Below, in pieces: positions 7,367 to 15,068 of a stretch of 35,247 bases of DNA. Location of the stretch: assembly GCA_051747985.1 (NCBI GenBank), contig JBNJGU010000005.1:1-35247 (forward strand), in the 5' to 3' direction. A program made the position numbers and the translations under genes. The notes beneath the pieces were generated by a model, which saw only the letters and a list, made by a program, of their open reading frames with translations, was not told the origin of the DNA and did not search any database. How positions within the stretch are numbered: position 1 is the first letter of the stretch; every line of letters starts with the position of its first letter. Source of the stretch: PWQG01 sp051747985 (GTDB lineage: Bacteria > Pseudomonadota > Gammaproteobacteria > Pseudomonadales > Pseudohongiellaceae).

Positions 7367-7463
7367 AAGTGTTCACTCCTGTTCCCGGATTTGCGGGGTC
7401 TGTCAATATCTGGCGAGTATCGCAGCGTCTGCGTCACGCGGCCAGTGTCAATTTGTCGCACGA

Positions 7464-8099
7464 TCAGTGCGGGTCGGTGCCGGGCAGTACACGGGTGCGC
7501 GCCTCGAGGCGATCCAGCCGCAGTCGCAGCGCATCGACCCGGTCGCGGAAGGCGGTAAAACGGGCCCTTCCCACCAGCCAGTCCGCTTCTTCCTGCAGGT
7601 AATCCCGTACCATCATTTCCAGTCGTTGACCGGTTTCCCGGGTCTGCGCGCGGGCGCCGCGCAGCCACTGTCCCAGCTGATGCGCGGCGATGTCGCCCAA
7701 TACCGGTGCCAGCCGGTCTTCCCAGTCTATGTCCAGATCCCTGAACAGGCGCTGAATGCCTTCGGCCAGCTCCGTGCTACCGGTCAGCGTGAGCTCCGGG
7801 TCATACAGCGCCAGGCGCGGTTCGCTGGCGGTGAGCAGAGCGGCCAGTGCGCGTGCCGAGCCGCTCAGCCGGGCGTCCACCGATCCTTCGTGGCTGCCCT
7901 GCAGGTACAGTCGGTCGTCACCGGTGCGGATGTACAGATCGCCGCTGGCCACGCCGTTCTTCAGACCGTTACTGTGGATCTGCAGGATGCGGCCCTCGCC
8001 CAGGCGGGCGAGCCGGTGGCGGCTGGCCGGATCACCCTCCAGGGCCGCATTGACCAGGGACTCGACCGGCGCCAGCAATGTACTGCCCAGTAATGACAT
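7464..8099 (-). CDS. ubiJ: Ubiquinone biosynthesis accessory factor UbiJ
   Basis: The 211-residue product fits UbiJ: an SCP2-type lipid-binding domain in about the first 110 residues (GRILQIHSNGLKNGVASGDLYIRTG, LSGSARALAALL) and a C-terminal coiled-coil region rich in Arg and Leu (about 165-203) used to pair with UbiK. UbiJ presents hydrophobic ubiquinone intermediates to the Ubi enzymes in the soluble Ubi complex. It starts 6 nt after ubiE, as in E. coli, so the ubiE-ubiJ pair is intact. The next gene should be ubiB but is instead the bufferin precursor, 97 nt downstream. Confidence 0.9.
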   Translation of the reverse strand: MSLLGSTLLAPVESLVNAALEGDPASRHRLARLGEGRILQIHSNGLKNGVASGDLYIRTGDDRLYLQGSHEGSVDARLSGSARALAALLTASEPRLALYDPELTLTGSTELAEGIQRLFRDLDIDWEDRLAPVLGDIAAHQLGQWLRGARAQTRETGQRLEMMVRDYLQEEADWLVGRARFTAFRDRVDALRLRLDRLEARTRVLPGTDPH

Positions 8100-8105
8100 G
8101 CGTGT

Positions 8106-8903
8106 CTATCCCCCGGTCGGCGGCAAGGGCTTGAACCCCACATGCAGGGCGCAGATGCCGTCCATGATGTCGTGGTAGCGCGCCTCACTGAAGCCGGCTT
8201 CTTCCATCATGGTCAGCAGGGTGTCCTGGTCGGGGTGCATGCGGATGGACTCGACCAGGTAGCGATAACTGTCGGCGTCGCCCGTGACCAGTCTGCCAGC
8301 CGTCGGCCACAGCGACTGCCAGGCCTGATAGGCACGGCCCAGCAGCGGGTTGCGGGCTTTCGAGAATTCCAGCACCAGTGCCCGCCCGCCGGGTCTGAGG
8401 ATGCGCTGCATTTCCCGCAGGGCGGCGGACTTGTCCGTCACATTACGCAGTCCGTAGGCGATACAGATGCAGTCGAAGCTGTCGTCCGCGAATGGCAGGT
8501 GTTCGGCATTGAGCTGCAACACATCGATGTTGGGCGGCGCGCCTTCGTCGATCAGCCGGTCGCGTCCGACCCGCAGCATGGCATCGTTGATATCGCCCAG
8601 CACGACATGGCCGTCGGCACCGACCAGTGGCGAGAAACGCAGGCTGAAATCGCCGGTACCGCCGGCCAGATCGAGTACCCGTTGGCCGGGCCGCAGGGCG
8701 CTCATCTCCACCGTGTAGCGTTTGATCAGGCGGTGGGAGCCCAGCGAGATCAGGTCGTTCATGGTGTCGTAGCGCCGCGCCACGGAGCGGAATACCTGCC
8801 CCACGCGTTCCACTTTCTCTTCCAGCGGCACCCGCTGGAAGCCGAAGTCGGTGGTGTTGTCGTCAGTTGGCCGGGGGCCATGGTGTCCGGTGTTATCAGG
8901 CAT
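8106..8903 (-). CDS. ubiE: Ubiquinone/menaquinone C-methyltransferase UbiE
   Basis: UbiE is the SAM-dependent C-methyltransferase of ubiquinone (and, where present, menaquinone) synthesis. The 265-residue product has the N-terminal KVERVGQVFRSVARRYDTMND segment, SAM motif I VLDLAGGTGD (76-85) and the family signature GLRNVTDKSAALREM with RILRPGGRALVLEFSK. The length is close to the E. coli enzyme, with about 15 extra polar residues at the N terminus. It lies 25 nt after the DUF971 gene and 6 nt before ubiJ on the same strand. Confidence 0.96.
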   Translation of the reverse strand: MPDNTGHHGPRPTDDNTTDFGFQRVPLEEKVERVGQVFRSVARRYDTMNDLISLGSHRLIKRYTVEMSALRPGQRVLDLAGGTGDFSLRFSPLVGADGHVVLGDINDAMLRVGRDRLIDEGAPPNIDVLQLNAEHLPFADDSFDCICIAYGLRNVTDKSAALREMQRILRPGGRALVLEFSKARNPLLGRAYQAWQSLWPTAGRLVTGDADSYRYLVESIRMHPDQDTLLTMMEEAGFSEARYHDIMDGICALHVGFKPLPPTGG

Positions 8904-8928
8904 GGGGGTGGCTCGATGCTCTACCGGA

Positions 8929-9351
8929 TCAGGACCGGTCGGTGTCAGGGTTGGAGGAATCCATTATGTTAATGGCTTGCACATCCTCTGGCAACGGATC
9001 CCGTCGCGCGCCAGCCTCCCGCAGCGCCTCCAGGTAACGTTGCCAGAGCGTTGCGTGGTTGTGACACAGTTCGTGCAGGTACTCCCAGCTGTAGATGCCG
9101 GATTCGTGCCCGTCGTCGAACAGGATGCGGATGGCGTAGCGACCGGTCGGCTCGATGTCCCGGATGCCCACGCCGCGCTTGCCGGTCTGCAGGACCGCAT
9201 CGGCCCGGCCATGGCCGCGCACCTCGGCCGACGGCGAGTGGACCCGGAGAAACTCCGCGTCCAGCTCACAGCGCTCGCCACCGGACCAGGTCAGCTCCAG
9301 CACCCCGGACCGGCGATGCAGTCTGATCTGTTCCGGGGCGGTGCCCATCAA
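8929..9351 (-). CDS. DUF971 (GBBH-like N-terminal domain) protein
   Basis: The 140-residue product is a single DUF971 domain, the small fold also found at the N terminus of gamma-butyrobetaine hydroxylase, with typical segments LELTWSGGERCELDAEFLRVHSPSAE, YAIRILFDDGHESGIYSW and EYLHELC. DUF971 proteins are linked by some to iron-sulfur or metal handling, but no function is established. Its ATG overlaps the hslU stop codon by 4 nt and ubiE follows after 25 nt, a gene order common in gammaproteobacteria. Position near hslVU and ubiE is the main clue; no role can be assigned from sequence. Confidence 0.9.
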   Translation of the reverse strand: MMGTAPEQIRLHRRSGVLELTWSGGERCELDAEFLRVHSPSAEVRGHGRADAVLQTGKRGVGIRDIEPTGRYAIRILFDDGHESGIYSWEYLHELCHNHATLWQRYLEALREAGARRDPLPEDVQAINIMDSSNPDTDRS

Positions 9352-10703
9352 AGGATGAACCGGCTCAGGTCCTCATTGTCGGCGAGGTCGCTGAGCTGGC
9401 TGTCCACGTAGGCGGCGTCGATCGCGACTTCTTCCCGGCCCGATACGGACAGGTCGGAGGCCGTGAAGGACAGTTCCTCGGTCAGTCGCTCCATGATGGT
9501 ATGCAGTCGGCGGGCGCCGATGTTTTCAGTACGCTCGTTGACCTGCCAGGCGATTTCGGCAATGCGCTGGATGCCATCATCCGTGAAACGGACCGTGAGT
9601 CCCTCCGTGCCCAGCAACTGACGATATTGTTCGGTCAGTGAGGCGTCCGGCTCCTTCAGGATGCGCTTGAAGTCGCCTGCATCCAGTGCATCCAGTTCGA
9701 CGCGGATGGGCAGACGGCCCTGCAGCTCGGGGATCAGGTCGGACGGCTTGGACAGGTGGAACGCACCCGAGGCGATGAACAGAATGTGATCGGTGCGGAC
9801 ACTGCCGTACTTGGTGGTCACCGTGGACCCTTCGATCAGCGGCAGCAGATCGCGCTGGACCCCTTCACGGGAAACGCCGCTCTGGCCCGTGTCATGACGC
9901 ACCGTCACCTTGTCGATTTCATCGACGAACACAATGCCGGTCTGCTCGGTGATCTCGATGGCCTGGTTCTTGATCTCGTCCTCGTTGATCAGCTTCGCGG
10001 CCTCTTCCTCCCGGAGCAGCTTGAAGGCATCCTTGATCGGCAGGCGACGATTCTGTTTGCGGCCGCTGTTCATGCTGGAGAACATGTTCTTCAGCTGGCT
10101 GGTCATCTCCTCCATGCCGGGCGGGGCCATGATTTCCACGGAACCGGGCGAGTCGCTGACCTTGATCTCGATCTCCCGGTCATCCAGGTCACCTTCCCGA
10201 AGTTTCTTGCGGAACATCTGCCGGGTGGCCGATTTTTCACCGCCTTCCTCGCTCTGTCCGCTGTCGCGGCCCTCGCCGCGCGCCGGTGGTACCAGCACAT
10301 CCAGAATGCGCTCCTCGGCGGCATCCTCGGCGCGATACTGCACCTTGCGCATCTCCTCCTCGCGTATCATCTTCACTGCGATGTCGACGAGATCGCGGAC
10401 GATTGATTCCACATCGCGGCCGACATAGCCTACTTCCGTGAACTTCGTGGCCTCGACCTTGATGAACGGAGCCCGGGCCAGACGGGCCAGACGTCGGGCG
10501 ATCTCGGTCTTGCCCACGCCGGTGGGGCCGATCATCAGGATGTTCTTCGGGGTGATCTCCTGGCGGATGTCCTCGTCCAGCTGCATGCGGCGCCAGCGGT
10601 TGCGAAGGGCGATGGCCACGGCGCGCTTGGCGTCCTTCTGGCCGATGATGTGCTTGTCCAGCTCGGAGGTGATCTCGCGAGGGGTCATGGTTGAAGAGCT
10701 CAT
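9348..10703 (-). CDS. hslU: HslUV protease ATPase subunit HslU
   Basis: HslU is the AAA+ unfoldase that feeds substrates into the HslV protease. The 451-residue product has Walker A GPTGVGKT (59-66), the long charged intermediate (I) domain (about residues 110-230), Walker B FVDEID, a sensor region with FIASGAFHLSKPSDLIPELQ-type residues, and the C terminus LSRFIL that inserts into HslV. The 10703 ATG overlaps the hslV stop by 4 nt; a second ATG at 10688 (MTPREITSELDKHIIGQ) is also possible, and neither has a good ribosome-binding site, as expected for coupled translation. Confidence 0.97.
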   Translation of the reverse strand: MSSSTMTPREITSELDKHIIGQKDAKRAVAIALRNRWRRMQLDEDIRQEITPKNILMIGPTGVGKTEIARRLARLARAPFIKVEATKFTEVGYVGRDVESIVRDLVDIAVKMIREEEMRKVQYRAEDAAEERILDVLVPPARGEGRDSGQSEEGGEKSATRQMFRKKLREGDLDDREIEIKVSDSPGSVEIMAPPGMEEMTSQLKNMFSSMNSGRKQNRRLPIKDAFKLLREEEAAKLINEDEIKNQAIEITEQTGIVFVDEIDKVTVRHDTGQSGVSREGVQRDLLPLIEGSTVTTKYGSVRTDHILFIASGAFHLSKPSDLIPELQGRLPIRVELDALDAGDFKRILKEPDASLTEQYRQLLGTEGLTVRFTDDGIQRIAEIAWQVNERTENIGARRLHTIMERLTEELSFTASDLSVSGREEVAIDAAYVDSQLSDLADNEDLSRFIL

Positions 10704-11245
10704 AATTCGGTGTCCAGTTCCTCGATGACCAGGTTGTGGTTGGTGTAGACACAGACGTCGGCAGCGATGTTCAGGCTGTTTTCGACAATCTGGCGGGCGT
10801 CCAGTTCGGTATGCTGCATCAGCGCGCGGGCCGCCGACTGGGCGTATTGACCACCACTGCCGATGGCCATGATGTTGTGCTCGGGCTCGATGACATCGCC
10901 ATTACCGGTGATCATCAGCGAGGCTTCCCGATCGGCGACCAGCAGCAGGGCTTCCAGGCGTCGCAGAGAACGTTCCGTGCGCCACAGCTTGGCCAGTTCG
11001 ACCGCGGAGCGAACCAGCTTGCCGCGATGTTTTTCCAGCTGTTCCTCGAATCGTTCAAACAGGGTGAATGCATCCGCCGTGCCACCGGCGAAGCCGGCCA
11101 GAACCTTGTCATTGTAGAGCGTACGGACCTTGCGGGCATTTCCCTTGAGGACAGTGTCGCCCTGGGAAACCTGGCCATCGCCACCGATGACGACTTTGTT
11201 GCCCCGGCGGACCGAGCAGATGGTGGTGCCGCGATATTGCTGCAA
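10700..11245 (-). CDS. hslV: HslUV protease peptidase subunit HslV
   Basis: HslV is the proteasome-like threonine peptidase of the HslUV complex. I place the start at a TTG (11245), with AAAGGAG 7 nt upstream; this gives 181 residues beginning MLQQYRGTTICSVRRG. The catalytic threonine would be T8, exposed after removal of a seven-residue propeptide, as in many proteobacterial HslV proteins (E. coli has only the Met). Conserved stretches GGDGQVSQGDTVLKGNARKVR and AGFAGGTADAFTLFERFE are present. An upstream TTG at 11359 would add 38 unconserved residues and lies within the sigma-32 promoter. The next gene is hslU, overlapping by 4 nt. Confidence 0.95.
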   Translation of the reverse strand: MQQYRGTTICSVRRGNKVVIGGDGQVSQGDTVLKGNARKVRTLYNDKVLAGFAGGTADAFTLFERFEEQLEKHRGKLVRSAVELAKLWRTERSLRRLEALLLVADREASLMITGNGDVIEPEHNIMAIGSGGQYAQSAARALMQHTELDARQIVENSLNIAADVCVYTNHNLVIEELDTEL

Positions 11246-11279
11246 AACAGCGCTCCTTTGTCTTCGTGTTGCTTTGGTG

Positions 11280-11296
11280 TTGCCGTAAGCCGGCAA
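11280..11296 (-). promoter_or_regulatory. Stem-loop in the hslVU 5' leader
   Basis: In the roughly 80-nt leader between the sigma-32 promoter and the hslV TTG, TTGCCG and CGGCAA form a perfect 6-bp stem around a 5-nt loop. E. coli hslVU mRNA is reported to carry a 5' leader stem-loop that stabilises it; whether this one is equivalent is inference. Confidence 0.5.
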
Positions 11297-11332
11297 GTCT
11301 CCGAGGGGATCTTTGAATCGGCGTTGCGGCAG

Positions 11333-11360
11333 ATATGGGGGTGATGGCCCGGGTTTCAAG
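11333..11360 (-). promoter_or_regulatory. Sigma-32 heat-shock promoter of hslVU
   Basis: On the minus strand CTTGAAA (11360-11354) is followed after 13 nt by CCCCATAT (11340-11333). The sigma-32 consensus is CTTGAAA, 13-15 nt, CCCCATnT, so the match is complete. It lies in the gap between the SPOR gene and hslV and points at hslV. Confidence 0.85.
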
Positions 11361-11374
11361 CCATGGCCGGACGA

Positions 11375-12034
11375 TTACCGGCTACCCGGGGCGATGCGCA
11401 TGCTCTCGATATTGTTTTCTCTCAGAATCCGTTCGGCCCGTCCCAGTGACGCCCGGTCCGGGTACGGGCCGGCCTGGACCAGATAGAGTGTCCTGCCCAG
11501 CAGGGCTTCCTTCGTGACCCGTGTCCGCAGTCCGAGACCGATCAGCTGATCCCGTCGGGACTCTGCCGAGGACTGCTGCTGGAAGGCACCGGCCTGGATC
11601 ATGTAGCCGTCGGCGACGGTTTCCGTGCCGGAGTCCGGCGCGGGTGATGATGCCGGTTCCGGGGCTGACGTGGACCGGCCCTCCGCGCCCCGGTCGGGGT
11701 TCAACGGGGTGGAGTCGACCACGACTTCGTAGTTGGGCAGCTCCTGATAGAATTCCAGCTGCAGTCGGGTGGCCGCCTGCTCAAGCTCCTCGCTGAGGCG
11801 GTTCTGGGCGGCCTCGTCGACCTGCTGCTGTCCGTTATTTGCGGCCACGTTTTCCGATGGCGGCGCGGGGATCAGTCCGGACAGGTAGGCGGCGGCGCTG
11901 ATGAGCACCCCGAACACGGTGCCGATCAGCAGGCCGGCCAGCAGTGGGCCCCGGGACGCGGGTGTGTGGGAGACCTGCTGCTGTCGTCCACGCGTTCTGG
12001 CCGGGCCCCTGTCTTTGGCAAAATCCTGCACCAT
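11375..12034 (-). CDS. FtsN-like SPOR-domain inner-membrane protein
   Basis: The product (219 residues from the ATG at 12034) has a short basic cytoplasmic N terminus (MVQDFAKDRGPARTRG), one membrane helix (about 31-53), a low-complexity periplasmic linker and a C-terminal SPOR domain (about 139-215) beginning GYMIQAGAFQ. SPOR domains bind denuded glycan at the septum; the layout and the place just before hslVU match FtsN and its relatives. I prefer 12034 over an in-frame ATG at 12052 because GGAGA lies upstream and the putative promoter leaves too short a leader for 12052. Weak similarity outside the SPOR domain leaves open whether it is the true FtsN. Confidence 0.87.
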   Translation of the reverse strand: MVQDFAKDRGPARTRGRQQQVSHTPASRGPLLAGLLIGTVFGVLISAAAYLSGLIPAPPSENVAANNGQQQVDEAAQNRLSEELEQAATRLQLEFYQELPNYEVVVDSTPLNPDRGAEGRSTSAPEPASSPAPDSGTETVADGYMIQAGAFQQQSSAESRRDQLIGLGLRTRVTKEALLGRTLYLVQAGPYPDRASLGRAERILRENNIESMRIAPGSR

Positions 12035-12063
12035 CTCGTTACGGTTCTCCATTGGCGTGCAGC

Positions 12064-12093
12064 ATTATCCCGTTCGGTGGCCGTCCTCTGCAA
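12064..12093 (-). promoter_or_regulatory. Putative sigma-70 promoter for the SPOR gene
   Basis: On the minus strand TTGCAG (12093-12088) and GATAAT (12069-12064) are separated by 18 nt, in the 69-nt gap between the priA stop and the SPOR start. The -10 is good (5/6) and the -35 is poor. Confidence 0.4.
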
Positions 12094-12103
12094 GCGATCG
12101 CTG

Positions 12104-14161
12104 TCACAGCATGTCCTGCGGGTCCACGTCGACGGACCAGCGGACCCGTCGGCTCTGGGGTGCCGCTTCCAGATGCCGGCACAGTGGTGTCAGCAGCCGC
12201 TGCATATGTCCGCGGTCCGGGCTGCGCAACAACAGCTGGGCCCGATACCGACCCTGACGACGCTCCATCGGGGCCGGCAGGGGGCCATTCAGGGATACCG
12301 ACAGGCGGTGTTCCCCGATCAGTTGTCGGGCCATCTCGCGGGCTTCGGTCAGATGATTCATGGCGGCGTCCGGGTTGGCTGCTTCGGCGCGCAACAGGGC
12401 CAGGCGGGAGAAAGGTGGCATGCCGGCGTCGCGCCGGTCATCCAGCAGTCGCTCTGTAACCGCTGTGTACCCATCGTGAATCAGGGTGGTGAGGATCTCA
12501 TGCCCCGCATGACGTGTCTGTACCACCACCTCGCCAGGACGCTCGGCCCGCCCGGCCCGACCGGCCACCTGTAACAATAACTGGGCGAGGTGCTCCTGGC
12601 CCCGGAAGTCGGCGCTGAACAGTCCGCTGTCCGCATCCAGCACGGCCACCAGGGTCACGGCCGGGAAATGGTGGCCCTTGGCGAGCATCTGTGTGCCCAC
12701 CAGGATGCAGGGCTGGTCCTGTCGGATTTCTTCCAGCAGATCCTGCATGGCGTTCTTGCGACGGGTGGAGTCACGGTCCACTCGCAATATGCGGGTGTCC
12801 GGAAAGCAGGCCCGCAGCACCGCCTCGCTGCGTTCCGTGCCCAGACCCACGGCATTCAGGGAACCCGATTGGCAGTCCGGGCAATGACGGTCCGGAGGGC
12901 GCCGACGGTCGCAGTGGTGACAGCGCAGGTGAGGGGGGGTCCGGTGCAGCGTCAGGTTGGCATCGCAGTGTGAGCATTCAGCCACCCAGCCGCAGTCGCT
13001 GCACTGCAACACCGGGGCGAATCCACGGCGATTGATGAAGACCAGTACCTGGTTGCCACGCTGCAGGTGTTCGCGGATCATCTGCAACAGCTCCGGTGCA
13101 AAGCCGTCCTGCAGTGCCTTGCCGGTGGTGTCGAGCAGGCGGAAGGGGGCGCTGACGGTGGTGGCTGCCGGGCGCTGTCGCAATCGCAGGTGCTGATAGC
13201 GGCCCAGCTGTGCATTTCTCAACGTTTCGAGAGCGGGTGTGGCGGAGCCGAGCAGCGCTGGTATGTCTTCTTCGCGCGCTCGGAGTACGGCCAGGTCCCG
13301 CGCCGAATACCGGAATCCTTCCTGCTGCTTGAATGAGCCGTCATGCTCTTCGTCGACGATGATCAGACCCGGGGCTTTCATGGGAGTGAACACCGCCGAG
13401 CGTGTGCCGATGATGATATCAGCCTCCCCGCGTGCCGCCAGCAGCCAGGCATTGAGGCGTTGCCGGTCGGTGAGTCCTGAGTGCAGCACGGCCATCCGGC
13501 ATGGCAGGCGGCGCTGGAAACGGCGGATGGTCTGTGGTGTCAGGCTGATCTCCGGCACCAGCACCATGGTCTGTCGTCCGGATTCAAGCATACGGGTGAT
13601 CAGTTGCAGGTAGACCTCCGTCTTTCCGCTGCCGGTGATGCCGTCCAGCAGAAAGGTGTCGAACCGGTCTTCCGCATCGGTTACGGCCCGGATGGCATCG
13701 GACTGCTCATCGGTAAGAAGTGGAGCATTGTCCGATTCGGCCGGACGCTCCGGGTCCGATCCGTCCCGATCACTGTGATGGTCGCGGTAGTCGGCGGCCC
13801 GTCCCTGCCGCAGGGCAACGGGCAGCAGGCTGTGCAGCGCTTCGCCCACCGGATGCTGGTAGTAGTCAGCGGCCCAGAGGCACAATTTCAACAGATGAGC
13901 GGGCAGCAGAGGCTCTTCATCCAGTACGGCCAGCGCCTCACGCAGTTTCGAGGGCTCCACATCCGGTGCGTTGTGTTCCACGGCCAGCAGGATACCGGTC
14001 ACCTCGCGCCGACCGAACGGTACGCGAACCCGGATGCCGGGTCTGTAGCACAAGAGCTCTTCCGGGGTGGTTCCCGCGGGGGGCAGGTAATGGAAACTGC
14101 GACGCAGCGGGGATGGCACGGCCATTCGCAGTAGCGGGGAGTCTGTCTGGGCGTCAGCCAT
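12104..14161 (-). CDS. priA: Primosomal protein N' (replication restart helicase PriA)
   Basis: PriA is the superfamily-2 DNA helicase that recognises stalled forks and reloads the replisome. The product (685 residues from the ATG at 14161) has an N-terminal 3' DNA-binding domain, Walker A in GITGSGKTEVYL, the DEEH box (IIVDEEHDGSFKQQ), the GTRSAVFTP motif, and a zinc region with four CxxC pairs (CSDC, CSHC, CHHC, CPDC) inside the helicase core. An in-frame TTG at 14182 would add seven residues but lacks a ribosome-binding site; GGAG lies 11 nt before the ATG. In Pseudomonas argS lies between priA and the SPOR gene; here it is absent. Confidence 0.96.
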   Translation of the reverse strand: MADAQTDSPLLRMAVPSPLRRSFHYLPPAGTTPEELLCYRPGIRVRVPFGRREVTGILLAVEHNAPDVEPSKLREALAVLDEEPLLPAHLLKLCLWAADYYQHPVGEALHSLLPVALRQGRAADYRDHHSDRDGSDPERPAESDNAPLLTDEQSDAIRAVTDAEDRFDTFLLDGITGSGKTEVYLQLITRMLESGRQTMVLVPEISLTPQTIRRFQRRLPCRMAVLHSGLTDRQRLNAWLLAARGEADIIIGTRSAVFTPMKAPGLIIVDEEHDGSFKQQEGFRYSARDLAVLRAREEDIPALLGSATPALETLRNAQLGRYQHLRLRQRPAATTVSAPFRLLDTTGKALQDGFAPELLQMIREHLQRGNQVLVFINRRGFAPVLQCSDCGWVAECSHCDANLTLHRTPPHLRCHHCDRRRPPDRHCPDCQSGSLNAVGLGTERSEAVLRACFPDTRILRVDRDSTRRKNAMQDLLEEIRQDQPCILVGTQMLAKGHHFPAVTLVAVLDADSGLFSADFRGQEHLAQLLLQVAGRAGRAERPGEVVVQTRHAGHEILTTLIHDGYTAVTERLLDDRRDAGMPPFSRLALLRAEAANPDAAMNHLTEAREMARQLIGEHRLSVSLNGPLPAPMERRQGRYRAQLLLRSPDRGHMQRLLTPLCRHLEAAPQSRRVRWSVDVDPQDML

Positions 14162-14238
14162 GCGGCGCTGGGTCTCCGGCAAAACGGGAATGGTAAAGGG
14201 ATCAGTGGGCAGATGCTACAGCGTGCGATTCCCTTTGC

Positions 14239-14244
14239 TATACT
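14239..14244 (+). promoter_or_regulatory. Putative -10 element for the chorismate mutase gene
   Basis: TATACT, preceded by TTTGC, lies 50 nt before the chorismate mutase ATG in the gap between divergent priA and this gene. No convincing -35 is visible at 16-18 nt upstream. Confidence 0.35.
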
Positions 14245-14294
14245 GTGCGCTGCCGCCGGGATGATCCGGCCGTAGCGGACAGGATGGAGAGCCG

Positions 14295-14600
14295 ATGAGT
14301 GAACAGCCGGTACCGGCCGAACTGCAGGAATTGCGTGAGCAGATCGATCGACTGGATCAGTCGCTGGTGTTGCTGCTGGCCAATCGCTTTGCGCTGACCC
14401 GGCGGGTCGGGCGGATCAAGGCCAGTACTGGTCTGCAGTCCTTTGATCCCGATCGCGAGCAGGGCAAGCTGGATGTCATTACAGCGTTGTGCCGCGAGCA
14501 CCACATCAGTGCGGACCTGATGAGCCGGATTCTGCAGGATATCATGCGGGAAGTCGTGAAAAATCACGAGTTGATCCGGGTGGAAAACGGTCAGCAGTAG
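14295..14600 (+). CDS. Monofunctional chorismate mutase (AroQ class)
   Basis: This 101-residue protein is a free-standing AroQ-fold chorismate mutase, which converts chorismate to prephenate for Phe and Tyr. It aligns without gaps to the mutase domain of the E. coli P-protein (from memory), with R14, R31, K42, D51, R54 and E55 matching E. coli R11, R28, K39, D48, R51 and E52. Two active-site positions differ: S84 corresponds to V87 and Q88 to H91. No dehydratase, dehydrogenase or signal peptide is attached. GGAGAG precedes the ATG. A weak hairpin (14628-14643) followed by TTGCTTT lies behind it. Confidence 0.9.
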   Translation: MSEQPVPAELQELREQIDRLDQSLVLLLANRFALTRRVGRIKASTGLQSFDPDREQGKLDVITALCREHHISADLMSRILQDIMREVVKNHELIRVENGQQ

Positions 14601-14643
14601 GAGGGTCGCAAACGTTTCACCGGCTCGGCCTGGCCATTCAGGC

Positions 14644-14671
14644 TTGCTTTGACCTCATTCTCTGCTAAAAT
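14644..14671 (+). promoter_or_regulatory. Putative sigma-70 promoter for rpmE
   Basis: TTGCTT (14644-14649) and TAAAAT (14666-14671) are separated by 16 nt, with an extended -10 TGC directly before the -10. The 5' leader to rpmE would be about 125 nt. A nearby TTGACC (14649-14654) is too close to the -10 to serve. Confidence 0.5.
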
Positions 14672-14803
14672 GCCCGCCCTTTTGCCGCTCAATCCCATTG
14701 GCGCAACCGTCAACAGCAGGTATGGTGCATGGCCCCGGTGGAACCGCAGTTGCTCCCGGACCGTGTGGCGATACCGCATCACAAGCGTGAGGTAGATAGC
14801 ATT

Positions 14804-15016
14804 ATGAAAGCCGAAATCCATCCGGAATACAAGGACATCAAGGCAACCTGCAGTTGCGGCAATGTCATCGAGACCCGTTCCACGATTGGTAAGGACATCC
14901 TGATCGAAGTGTGTTCCAACTGCCATCCTTTCTATACGGGCAAGCAGAAGATCATGGATACCGCCGGTCGTGTTGACCGCTTCAACAAGCGTTTCGGCAA
15001 TCGCAAACTGAAGTGA
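14804..15016 (+). CDS. rpmE: 50S ribosomal protein L31 (zinc-binding type)
   Basis: The 70-residue product starts MKAEIHPEYKDI and is the normal length for L31, a late-assembling protein bridging the two ribosomal subunits. Four cysteines (C16, C18, C37, C40 in CSCGN and CSNCH) mark the zinc-containing C+ form, which is replaced by the zinc-free YkgM form during zinc starvation. An upstream in-frame start at 14729 would add 25 residues not found in the family. GAGGT precedes the ATG. The gene is convergent with PBP1A, with a hairpin between them. Confidence 0.97.
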   Translation: MKAEIHPEYKDIKATCSCGNVIETRSTIGKDILIEVCSNCHPFYTGKQKIMDTAGRVDRFNKRFGNRKLK

Positions 15017-15030
15017 TGGGTCGTGGTGCC

Positions 15031-15067
15031 GGAGCGGGGTCGTCCCGCTCCGCGCGAGAGGCTTTTT
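15031..15067 (+). terminator. Probable terminator behind rpmE
   Basis: GGAGCGGG (15031-15038) pairs with CCCGCTCC (15044-15051) around a 5-nt loop; a TTTTT tract (15063-15067) follows 11 nt later. The distance to the T tract is long, so it may act poorly as a classical intrinsic terminator, but the place, directly between convergent genes, fits. Confidence 0.55.
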
Positions 15068-15068
15068 C

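Noticed and set aside
7367..7463. Two TTGACA hexamers (minus strand, 7451-7446 and 7406-7401) as promoters of the bufferin operon
   Set aside because: No acceptable -10 lies 16-18 nt downstream of either, and no ECF-type promoter was seen; the operon's promoter remains unidentified.
6065..7558. 497-codon open frame on the plus strand
   Set aside because: It is antisense to the DUF692 gene, the bufferin precursor and part of ubiJ, shows no recognisable domain or ribosome-binding site, and is typical of GC-rich shadow frames.
14628..14650. Small hairpin GCCTG/CAGGC followed by TTGCTTT as a terminator behind the chorismate mutase
   Set aside because: Only 5 bp of stem and an interrupted T tract; it also overlaps the rpmE promoter.
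14649..14671. TTGACC with TAAAAT as the rpmE promoter
   Set aside because: The spacing is 11 nt; the pair TTGCTT and TAAAAT with 16 nt and an extended -10 fits better.
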